Assembly: GCA_045541735.1 (NCBI GenBank)
Contig: JAZQJQ010000016.1
Coordinates: forward strand, 1 to 6,139
DNA length: 6,139 bases
Direction: 5' to 3'
Origin: RUG12395 sp045541735
GTDB taxonomy: Bacteria > Bacillota > Clostridia > Oscillospirales > CAG-272
Part shown: positions 1 through 5,046 of the stretch, one piece after another
Layout: each line of letters starts with the position of its first letter
Numbering within the stretch: the stretch's first letter is position 1
The notes under the pieces: generated by a model
The model's input: the letters and a program-made list of their open reading frames with translations, nothing else
What the model was told of the DNA's origin: nothing
Database searches by the model: none
Position numbers and translations under genes: made by a program

Positions 1-23
1 CCTAAGACCGCTTGGCCTCCGAC

Positions 24-185
24 TTAATCGTGCCCATCGCTTATCGCACCCTCCACAGCTATAAACATAGCGCCCGAGGATACGACGCGCGAGTCGTCGC
101 ACACCCGATCTATCTCGCGATCACCGTCGAGAGCACCGCGACCCTCCCAGGGAAGCGGAAGATCAAGTAATTCCTTTAACTTCAC
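24..185 (-). pseudogene. murE: MurE (UDP-N-acetylmuramoyl-tripeptide synthetase) N-terminal fragment, GTG start, stopped after 53 codons
   Basis: Reading the minus strand from the GTG at 185-183 gives 53 residues beginning MKLKELLDLPLPW, then DDSRVV (residues 30-35), MFIAVEGA (40-47) and SDGHD (49-53), followed by TAA at 26-24. The order MKLxELL, DSRxVxxGxxF, (D)GHD is the N-terminal domain of Mur ligases, and the opening MKLKELL favours MurE over MurF. MurE adds the third amino acid of the peptidoglycan stem peptide in the cytoplasm. A complete enzyme is near 480-500 residues, so only the first tenth is visible. The start is supported by GGAGGT at 196-191, five bases upstream. Only 23 bases remain after the stop. 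Neither the same frame (VGGQAVL) nor the frame made by dropping one base (KSEAKRS, then a stop) continues the family cleanly. It may therefore be a pseudogene or poor sequence at a contig end. The family call is fairly secure; the broken state is not. Confidence 0.62.
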
Positions 186-190
186 CGCAA

Positions 191-226
191 ACCTCCAAAT
201 ACTTCTCTATCCGTTTAATTGTATCA
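191..226 (-). promoter_or_regulatory. Extended -10 promoter and ribosome binding site of the murE fragment
   Basis: On the minus strand TGATACAAT (226-218) is an extended -10 element of the TGnTATAAT type. It lies about 33 bases before the GTG start and is followed by the Shine-Dalgarno GGAGGT at 196-191. No convincing -35 box is seen 17 bases further upstream (only T-rich sequence), which is tolerable for an extended -10 promoter. The promoter is inferred; the ribosome binding site is clear. Confidence 0.45.
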
Positions 227-282
227 CATAATATCGGAAAAATAAATACCTAAAAAAATATTTAAAAAAATAAAAAAAGGTA

Positions 283-311
283 TTGACTTTTTTCGAGTCT
301 TGTTATATAAT
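283..311 (+). promoter_or_regulatory. Near-consensus sigma-A promoter of tRNA-Leu
   Basis: TTGACT (283-288) and TATAAT (306-311) are separated by exactly 17 bases, and the -10 box ends 29 bases before the tRNA. The stretch just upstream (241-278) is almost pure A/T and could act as an UP element. This matches the usual layout of a stable-RNA promoter. The predicted start near 318 leaves a leader of about 23 bases for RNase P to remove. Confidence 0.85.
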
Positions 312-340
312 AGTCGAGCGGTCGCAAGAGCGGCAGCAAT

Positions 341-425
341 GCGAGAGTGGCGGAACAGGCAGACGCGCACGTTTGAGGGGCGTGTGGTTCACACCGTACG
401 GGTTCAAGTCCCGTTTCTCGCACCA
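341..425 (+). tRNA. tRNA-Leu (anticodon GAG), CCA encoded
   Basis: This is a class II tRNA that folds fully. The acceptor stem GCGAGAG (341-347) pairs with TTCTCGC (415-421), with one G-U pair next to the elbow, followed by discriminator A422 and an encoded CCA (423-425). The anticodon stem CACGT (368-372) pairs with GCGTG (380-384) around the loop TTGAGGG, with U33 at 374, anticodon GAG at 375-377 and G37 at 378. A long variable arm (385-397) is typical of Leu, Ser and Tyr tRNAs. The T-arm is ACGGG-TTCAAGT-CCCGT (398-414). Anticodon GAG reads CUC and CUU leucine codons; CTT is frequent in the neighbouring genes. The 3' end of this gene is copied again at 563-584. Confidence 0.95.
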
Positions 426-490
426 ACAAAAAAGGACATCCAACAGATGTCCTTTTTTGTTGGTTTTTACAGATCATTAGGGACTTGAAC
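404..490 (+). repeat. 87-base direct repeat, copy 1 (tRNA-Leu 3' end, terminator and inverted T-arm tail)
   Basis: This stretch recurs at 563-649, 159 bases downstream, with 85 of 87 positions identical and no gaps. The differences are A445 to G604 and G462 to T621. The unit starts in the T-loop of the tRNA (TCAAGTCCC), runs through the acceptor end and terminator hairpin, and ends with GGGACTTGAAC (480-490), the reverse complement of GTTCAAGTCCC (402-412). The unit is thus bounded by inverted repeats made of T-arm sequence. Confidence 0.9.
422..468 (+). terminator. Intrinsic terminator of tRNA-Leu, stem overlapping the tRNA 3' ACCA
   Basis: A perfect 19-base-pair stem (422-440 with 446-464) closes over a 5-base loop CAACA and is followed by TTTT (465-468). 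The 5' arm contains six A residues and the 3' arm six T residues, so much of the stem is A-T, with a GGACATC core near the loop. The first four bases of the stem are the discriminator base and CCA of the mature tRNA, so the hairpin has no spacer from the tRNA. Confidence 0.85.
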
Positions 491-562
491 GGTTGGTAGT
501 GAATTTCGCTCCGGGGGAGCGAAAGAGCCAACCGGACCGGAGCGGGTTACGCCCGCGGAGAA
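491..562 (+). other. Structured spacer between the two repeat copies
   Basis: These 72 bases contain no gene but fold well. An outer pair CGGTTGG (490-496) with CCAACCG (528-534) encloses the hairpin TTTCGCTCC-GGG-GGAGCGAAA (503-523). A second small hairpin GCGGG-TTACG-CCCGC (542-556) follows. It shares no obvious similarity with the tRNA body that precedes copy 1 of the repeat, so copy 2 is not simply a second complete tRNA gene. Confidence 0.6.
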
Positions 563-649
563 TCAAGTCCCGTTTCTCGCACCAACAAAAAAGGACATCC
601 AACGGATGTCCTTTTTTGTTTGTTTTTACAGATCATTAGGGACTTGAAC
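563..649 (+). repeat. 87-base direct repeat, copy 2 (orphan tRNA-Leu 3' end with terminator hairpin)
   Basis: This is the second copy of the unit at 404-490. It carries a tRNA 3' piece from the T-loop to CCA (563-584) with no tRNA body before it, then a hairpin 584-600 with 604-620 (17 perfect pairs, 3-base loop) followed by a T-rich run, then GGGACTTGAAC at 639-649. The A-to-G change at 604 pairs with C600 and so keeps the stem closed; the G-to-T change at 621 breaks one outer pair. The hairpin could still stop transcripts that escape the first terminator. Confidence 0.88.
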
Positions 650-650
650 A

Positions 651-740
651 CCTTTTGTAGGGCGGCGGCTTGCTGCCGCCGTTACAAACGCATAATAACG
701 AATAGGCGGCGGGAGATGAATCCCCGCCCTACGACAAAGG
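651..740. repeat. 90-base mini-element with imperfect terminal inverted repeats
   Basis: The left end CCTTTTGTAGGGCGG (651-665) and the right end CCGCCCTACGACAAAGG (724-740) are inverted copies apart from a two-base gap. Inside are GC-rich inverted motifs (GGCGGC at 661-666 with GCCGCC at 675-680; GGCGGG at 708-713 with CCCGCC at 723-728) flanking an AT-rich middle. No open reading frame fits. It resembles the short hairpin repeats (REP or MITE type) scattered through gut Clostridia genomes, judged by style only. Confidence 0.6.
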
Positions 741-777
741 GGTACGGACAATTTTGTTCGTACTCCTTTTGTTGTCG
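732..777. repeat. 46-base imperfect palindrome, terminator-like
   Basis: The outer arms CGACAA (732-737) and TTGTCG (772-777) are perfect inverses. Inside, AAAGGGGTACGGACA (736-750) pairs with TGTTCGTACTCCTTT (755-769) through G-C, A-T and two G-U pairs around a 4-base loop. The palindrome overlaps the right end of the preceding mini-element and reaches CGAC/GTCG at both edges. The T-rich 3' arm makes it look like a bidirectional terminator, although no gene ends immediately before it. Confidence 0.55.
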
Positions 778-797
778 AGCCGCTGTCCGGAGATATT

Positions 798-912
798 AGC
801 CCTTCTCCTGAGGAAGAAGGGGGACCACGAATTGGTGGATGAGGAGTTTCCTTGCGTTAGTACACCTCATCCGTCACGCTACGCGTGACACCTTCCCCTA
901 CTGTGGAAGGCT
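798..912. repeat. Bipartite REP-like element: two hairpin units in opposite orientation
   Basis: The ends are AGCCCTT (798-804) and AAGGCT (907-912). The inner borders are GGATGAGG (837-844) and its exact inverse CCTCATCC (865-872) around a 20-base centre. The left half holds hairpins CCCTTCT/AGAAGGG (800-806 with 815-821) and CCAC/GTGG (825-828 with 835-838). The right half holds GTCACGC-TAC-GCGTGAC (873-889) and CCTTCC/GGAAGG (891-896 with 905-910). Each half therefore reads, from outside in, CTTC-type hairpin, second hairpin, then GATGAGG. It is non-coding. The motif style is common in gut Clostridia genomes, from recollection rather than a search. Confidence 0.65.
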
Positions 913-924
913 TGTAGAAAATTC

Positions 925-953
925 TTGACTACAGTATATGACTGTGTTAGAAT
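925..953 (+). promoter_or_regulatory. Strong extended -10 promoter with an ACAGT-N5-ACTGT dyad, for the three-gene operon
   Basis: TTGACT (925-930), a 17-base spacer and TAGAAT (948-953) preceded by TG (945-946) form a near-consensus extended -10 promoter. It sits about 42 bases before the ATG of the first gene. The spacer contains the perfect inverted repeat ACAGT (931-935) and ACTGT (941-945), placed where a bound repressor would block RNA polymerase. The promoter call is well supported by sequence; the operator role and the identity of any repressor are inference. Confidence 0.72.
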
Positions 954-995
954 CAAACTGAGGATCCGTAATGAAACCCGAAAGGAAGTATAGCC

Positions 996-2123
996 ATGAA
1001 AAAACGTATTGCTATCATTGCTTCACTTGTCGTTCTTGTCGTTGCTTTGAGTATTGCAGTGTGTTTACTTTTGCGCGGCAGACTTCCTCAGGACTACGTA
1101 AGAGGCGATGCTGTTGTTGTTGATAACGAAACACCGTTTGTTTATGATCCCTCGACGTATCGTGAATGGGTCGATAAAAGGTATAATATTTGCTATGACG
1201 CAGGAAGCTTTGTTCAACAGATAGTAAGTGAATACAAAGATTACTCTTACACTTACAAGGAGATAGCTGCTGTTTTCGGCAACAAGATCTTACGCCATTA
1301 CACCGAAGGCGGTAAGGATATTTACTACACCGTATATTCCGATCTCAACAATCATCTTTTTTATCTATATTGTTATTTTGAAGACGGTGAATTTTACGTA
1401 AGTAAATACTATGATCGGGTGTATAATAATTACCACGATGCACGTGATGATCTGACAGGCTACGTTTATGAGCAGGATATGCCCGATGTAATTTTGGACG
1501 GGAAGCTACCTCCGATGTGTTACCTTGACTATTATTCTGCCGAGGAGATTGCGGAAAACAATTTTTACGAGTGGAAAAATTATGTTTACACTTGCGAAAA
1601 GTCCGGAATTACTTCAGACCCATATTTATCCGAGTATTACAAAAAGCTGTTTGATGAGGATAGGCTTAGCGGTTTAGAAGGGGTTATCCGTTGTATTGAA
1701 TACGTGTCCTTTGATATAATTACGGAAGAATACGGCGCTCACGGAGTTTATTTCTACGATATATATGTATTTAAAGACGGAACCGCTACTCTGCTATTCT
1801 ACCATTACAAAGATACAAGACATCGATATACCATTCTGCAGACAGAAGAGATTCATCTGTCCGCAGAGGAGGTAAACGGCTTAAAGGCGCTGTTGGAGAA
1901 ATGGGATTTTGAAAACATTCCCACGTGGAATCCCGAGGGATATTTTGGCTTTGATGGTGAACAGACGTATATTTACGTAAAGAAAAGCGGAGTAGACCAC
2001 TTGATATCTATGTGGATGTCTACCGAACGTTACGGTATATACCACATACGCATTGCCATTGAGGAATTAGTTAAAAGGCACGTTTCGGTCAATGAAGGTC
2101 GGGTATATAATAGTCCCGATTAA
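996..2123 (+). CDS. Membrane-anchored Tyr-rich protein of unknown function
   Basis: I do not recognise this 375-residue protein. It begins MKKR, followed by one strongly hydrophobic segment at about residues 5-26, then RGR and a long soluble remainder. This suggests a single-pass protein facing outside the membrane. The only cysteine near the helix end (C23, context SIAVC) lacks the Gly, Ala or Ser at -1 expected of a lipobox, so a lipoprotein is unlikely. By count 46 residues are Tyr (about 12 percent), often in YY or YxY pairs at 76-146. The C-terminal part, about 250-365, looks like a compact alpha/beta module: strand FKDGTATLLFY, helix HLSAEEVNGLKALLEKWDFENIP, DGEQTYIYV, then a final helix AIEELVKRH. 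AAAGGAAG at 981-988 lies seven bases before the ATG. It is first in a likely operon, 27 bases before the hexosaminidase gene. It could be a sensor or surface-binding protein, but nothing in the sequence decides this. Confidence 0.8.
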   Translation: MKKRIAIIASLVVLVVALSIAVCLLLRGRLPQDYVRGDAVVVDNETPFVYDPSTYREWVDKRYNICYDAGSFVQQIVSEYKDYSYTYKEIAAVFGNKILRHYTEGGKDIYYTVYSDLNNHLFYLYCYFEDGEFYVSKYYDRVYNNYHDARDDLTGYVYEQDMPDVILDGKLPPMCYLDYYSAEEIAENNFYEWKNYVYTCEKSGITSDPYLSEYYKKLFDEDRLSGLEGVIRCIEYVSFDIITEEYGAHGVYFYDIYVFKDGTATLLFYHYKDTRHRYTILQTEEIHLSAEEVNGLKALLEKWDFENIPTWNPEGYFGFDGEQTYIYVKKSGVDHLISMWMSTERYGIYHIRIAIEELVKRHVSVNEGRVYNSPD

Positions 2124-2140
2124 CAAATATAACTTAAAAA

Positions 2141-2150
2141 GGAGTGCGTT
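2141..2150 (+). promoter_or_regulatory. Ribosome binding site of the GH20 gene
   Basis: AAAAAGGAG ends at 2144, six bases before the ATG at 2151, within the 27-base gap after the upstream stop. The gap holds neither a terminator nor a credible promoter, supporting co-transcription. Confidence 0.7.
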
Positions 2151-3758
2151 ATGTCAAGTTCCGAAAAACGATTCGGCGTTATGCTTGATATGTCGAGAAA
2201 CGCGGTAATGCGTCCGGGCGAGGTAAAGAACTTTGCAAAACTTCTGAAAGGCTTCGGTTATAATATGATCCAGCTTTATACCGAGGATACATACGAAGTG
2301 GATGGGGAACCGTATTTCGGATATATGCGCGGAAGATATACGAAAGATGAGCTTTCGGATATCGTGGGCTATTGCGAATCAATCGGCGTTGAGGTAATTC
2401 CGTGTATTCAAACTCTTGCACATCTCAACCAGATATTCCGCAATGCTGATTACGGAAAGATCAGAGATACAGCTGATATCCTGCTTGTGGGCGAGGAGCG
2501 TACCTATGCTCTCATTGAGAATATGTTTAAAACACTGAGAGCGGTGTTTAAGACTGATTACGTACACATCGGTATGGATGAGGCGCATATGCTCGGTCTT
2601 GGAAAATATCTTGACAAAAACGGCTACAGAAACCGCTTTGATATTCTCAGCGAGCATCTTACGCGTGTTGTTGATATAGCGAAAAAATACGGATTTACGC
2701 CTATTATGTGGTCGGATATGTTCTTCCGCCTAGCCAATCACGGTGAGTATTATACACTTGAGGATACAGTAACCGACGCGATAGTTGCTAAATGCCCCGA
2801 GGGTGTTGAACTTGTATATTGGGACTATTATCACAACGATATCAAGTATTACGACAATATGATCGCACAGCATAGAAAGTTCGGTCGTGACGTTTGGTAT
2901 GCCGGCGGCGCATGGTGCTGGAACGGATTTGCGCCGTTTAACCGTTGGTCGATAGAATCTATGAGCGTTGCGATGCGCTCCTGCGCTGCAAACGGGATCG
3001 AAAACGTATTCTTTACTATGTGGGGCGATAATGGCAAGGAGTGCTCATTTTACTCGCTTCTGCCTGCGCTTTACACGTTCCGCAAGATATATGACGGCAT
3101 AACCGATGAAAATGAGATAAAGCGTCTCTTTAAGCATGACACCGGTGAAGATTTTGATGCAATGATGGCGCTTGACCTGCCCAACAGAGTTTCTCCCGAT
3201 GACGTTGCCCTATCCAACGTATCAAAGGTAATGCTTTATAACGATCCTCTTGTAGGCGTTTTTGATACAGTCGTAGATCCCTCGGCGTCTGAGGAATATT
3301 TAGAACACGCAAAAACACTTTGCGAATATGCGAGATGCAGTAAGTTTGCCTATATATTTGAATGCGAAGCGGCGCTTTGCGAGCTTCTTTCTGTTAAATA
3401 CGACCTTGGAGCAAGGGCAAGAAAAGCTTATGCCGAAAAGGACAGAGAGACTATGAAGGAAATATCTGGCGGCGTAAGACGCGCTATCGGACTTCTTGAC
3501 ATGTTCCACAAAAAGTTCAAGGCTCTTTGGATGAAGGAAAACAAACCGTTCGGTTTTGAAGTGCAGGAGCTTCGAATCGGCGGACTGAGACTCAGACTTT
3601 GCTCGGCAAAGGAGCTCTTTGAAGCTTATGCAAACGGTGATATAGATACGATCGAGGAGTTTGATCCGGAGATCCTCGACCATTTACGACCGGGCACACG
3701 CGGAAAAATGCCGAGACTGAACGTGTGGTCTGCCGTGGCTTCGCCGAGCGTTATATAA
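2151..3758 (+). CDS. Glycoside hydrolase family 20 beta-N-acetylhexosaminidase, GcnA-like, cytoplasmic
   Basis: This 535-residue protein starts directly in a TIM barrel and has no signal peptide, so it should act in the cytoplasm on imported oligosaccharides, releasing terminal beta-linked GlcNAc or GalNAc. Visible GH20 marks: strand 1 FGVMLDMSR with R16, likely a substrate-binding Arg; the strand-4 motif HIGMDE (139-144), where D143-E144 would be the pair that positions the N-acetyl group and supplies the acid/base; PIMWSDMF (184-191) with W187; LVYWDYY (221-227), with W224 and a candidate acetamido-binding Tyr; and FFTMWGDNG (287-295) with W291. GH20 uses substrate-assisted catalysis through an oxazolinium intermediate. 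Residues from about 330 to 535 form a helical C-terminal region, as in the GcnA subgroup. Streptococcal GcnA has extra N-terminal sequence that this protein lacks. The gene lies 16 bases before the oxidoreductase gene, implying joint expression. Family call is strong; the exact substrate is not known. Confidence 0.92.
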   Translation: MSSSEKRFGVMLDMSRNAVMRPGEVKNFAKLLKGFGYNMIQLYTEDTYEVDGEPYFGYMRGRYTKDELSDIVGYCESIGVEVIPCIQTLAHLNQIFRNADYGKIRDTADILLVGEERTYALIENMFKTLRAVFKTDYVHIGMDEAHMLGLGKYLDKNGYRNRFDILSEHLTRVVDIAKKYGFTPIMWSDMFFRLANHGEYYTLEDTVTDAIVAKCPEGVELVYWDYYHNDIKYYDNMIAQHRKFGRDVWYAGGAWCWNGFAPFNRWSIESMSVAMRSCAANGIENVFFTMWGDNGKECSFYSLLPALYTFRKIYDGITDENEIKRLFKHDTGEDFDAMMALDLPNRVSPDDVALSNVSKVMLYNDPLVGVFDTVVDPSASEEYLEHAKTLCEYARCSKFAYIFECEAALCELLSVKYDLGARARKAYAEKDRETMKEISGGVRRAIGLLDMFHKKFKALWMKENKPFGFEVQELRIGGLRLRLCSAKELFEAYANGDIDTIEEFDPEILDHLRPGTRGKMPRLNVWSAVASPSVI

Positions 3759-3759
3759 T

Positions 3760-3766
3760 GGGAGGT
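3760..3766 (+). promoter_or_regulatory. Ribosome binding site of the oxidoreductase gene
   Basis: GGGAGGT sits eight bases before the ATG at 3775 and begins one base after the stop of the hexosaminidase gene. It is a near-perfect anti-Shine-Dalgarno match that fixes the start codon. Confidence 0.8.
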
Positions 3767-3774
3767 AAAATCGT

Positions 3775-5046
3775 ATGAAGAAGCTGACGGCTGTTGTTGC
3801 GGGATTTGGAATGAGGGGAAAAACTTATTCGCAAATTCTAAAAAAGCTTTCTGAGAATACCGATATCGTTGCGGTGGCAGAGCCGGTTGATATACGCAGG
3901 AATCTTGCCAAAAGTATTTGCTGCCTGAACGATGACGCTCTTTATCTTGATTGGCGTGAGATAGCGGAACAACCCAAGATGGCGGATTTTGCCATTATCG
4001 CGCTTCAGGATGCCGGTCACTACGAGGCGGCGCTTGCATTTATAGAAAAGGGCTACGATTTATTGCTGGAAAAACCGATCGCAGTCACCCCCCGGCAATG
4101 CAAGGAGATAACCGAAGCGGCTGAAAGAAAGGGTGTAAAGGTCGTTATTTGCCACGTTTTGCGCTTTACTAATTTCTATTGTGCCATAAAGGATATAATT
4201 GATTCCGGTGCGCTTGGCGAGATAATGTCAGTTGAGTGCAAGGAGGGCGTAGGCAACGAGCATCAAAGCCACAGTTTTGTCAGAGGCAACTGGCGTAACG
4301 AGGGCGAATGCACGAATATGCTTATTGCAAAATCCTGTCACGATATGGATATCATCCAATGGCTTATAGGAAAAAAGTGTAAAAAAGCGCACTCCTTCGG
4401 TTCTCTCAGCTATTTTAAGGCAGAAAACAAGCCCGAAGGCGCACCCGAACGTTGCACCGACGGCTGTCCTTATGCCGACACTTGTCCCTATAATGCAATA
4501 AAGCTTTATTACGATGCAAAGAAGAATCTCTGGTTCAGAGGAGTTGCAACGCTTGATATGGCTGCCCCTTCCGATGAAGCGGTAATGAAGGCGCTGAAAG
4601 AAGGTCCTTATGGCAGATGCGTATTCAGCTGTGATAATGACGTTGTTGATCATCAGGTTGTGAACCTTGAGTTTGAGGGCGGATGCACCGTTTCTTTTTC
4701 TATGAATGCATTTAACAAAGGCGGACGCACCATTAGCATATATGGCACAAAAGGCGAGCTTAACGGCGTTATGGGCACGGGCATGTTGAAGCTTTTCACA
4801 TTTGAGGACAGAAAGACAACGGAGATAGACTCCAAGGCGATGGGTAACACCATCGTTTCCGGACACGGCGGAGGAGATGAGGGAATAATAAGAGATCTGA
4901 TCGATTACTTTGGTAACGGTATAAAAAACAGATCCATTTGCGATATCCGCACCTCGTATGAAAATCACCTTATCGGCTTTGCCGCAGAGCATTCGCGCAG
5001 AATGGGTACCGTTGTTGATCTTGAAGATTTTGAAGCTAATATATAA
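3775..5046 (+). CDS. Gfo/Idh/MocA family NAD(P)-dependent oxidoreductase with a Cys cluster
   Basis: The 423-residue protein opens with a Rossmann fold: VVAGFGMRGKTY (7-18) contains GxGxxG at G10, G12 and G15 for NAD(P). ALQDAGHYEAALAFIEKGYDLLLEKPIA (76-103) carries the family EKP motif, with K100 the expected catalytic or cofactor-contacting Lys. HVLRFTNFY (127-135) and KSCHDMDIIQWL (186-197) follow, with H189 and D190 or D192 in the usual active-site HDxD position. This family oxidises or reduces sugars, inositols and related polyols. One insertion stands out: RCTDGCPYADTCPYNA (226-241) holds C227, C231 and C237 in a C-x3-C-x5-C arrangement that suggests a metal or structural site. No signal peptide is present. 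It directly follows the GH20 gene, so the substrate may be an amino-sugar glycoside or its product; this is inferred from context. Redox-dependent glycosidase action, known for some Gfo/Idh/MocA relatives such as GH109, is an alternative. Confidence 0.9.
   Translation: MKKLTAVVAGFGMRGKTYSQILKKLSENTDIVAVAEPVDIRRNLAKSICCLNDDALYLDWREIAEQPKMADFAIIALQDAGHYEAALAFIEKGYDLLLEKPIAVTPRQCKEITEAAERKGVKVVICHVLRFTNFYCAIKDIIDSGALGEIMSVECKEGVGNEHQSHSFVRGNWRNEGECTNMLIAKSCHDMDIIQWLIGKKCKKAHSFGSLSYFKAENKPEGAPERCTDGCPYADTCPYNAIKLYYDAKKNLWFRGVATLDMAAPSDEAVMKALKEGPYGRCVFSCDNDVVDHQVVNLEFEGGCTVSFSMNAFNKGGRTISIYGTKGELNGVMGTGMLKLFTFEDRKTTEIDSKAMGNTIVSGHGGGDEGIIRDLIDYFGNGIKNRSICDIRTSYENHLIGFAAEHSRRMGTVVDLEDFEANI

Noticed and set aside
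283..488. Two plus-strand frames of 62-65 codons through tRNA-Leu
   Set aside because: They cover the tRNA promoter, the tRNA itself and its terminator; the RNA gene explains the sequence fully.
262..531. Minus-strand frame of 89 codons across the tRNA region
   Set aside because: It is the antisense of tRNA-Leu and its terminator. The conserved-looking peptide is only the reverse of the tRNA T-arm and acceptor sequence, and no ribosome binding site is present.
563..584. Second tRNA gene at repeat copy 2
   Set aside because: Only the T-loop to CCA part is present. The 72 bases before it cannot form an acceptor, D or anticodon arm matching this 3' end.
404..912. CRISPR array
   Set aside because: Repeats occur only twice, are palindromic throughout and are not separated by regular spacers; they are tRNA-linked and REP-like elements.
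996..1085. Lipoprotein signal on the first operon protein
   Set aside because: The cysteine at residue 23 lies inside the hydrophobic stretch with Val at -1, which does not fit a lipobox; a plain membrane anchor is more likely.
2083..2111. TATAAT near the end of the first operon gene as an internal promoter
   Set aside because: The matching -35 position reads TTTCGG, a poor fit, and the AT-rich match lies within coding sequence. A similar TATAAT at 3754-3759 also lacks a -35 box.
3300..3683. 127-codon minus-strand frame inside the hexosaminidase gene
   Set aside because: It lies antisense to the helical C-terminal region of the GH20 protein, with no independent motif or convincing ribosome binding site.
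4228..4992. 254-codon minus-strand frame inside the oxidoreductase gene
   Set aside because: It is a shadow of a well-supported family gene. The antisense protein has no recognisable motif, and the codon pattern follows the plus-strand gene.
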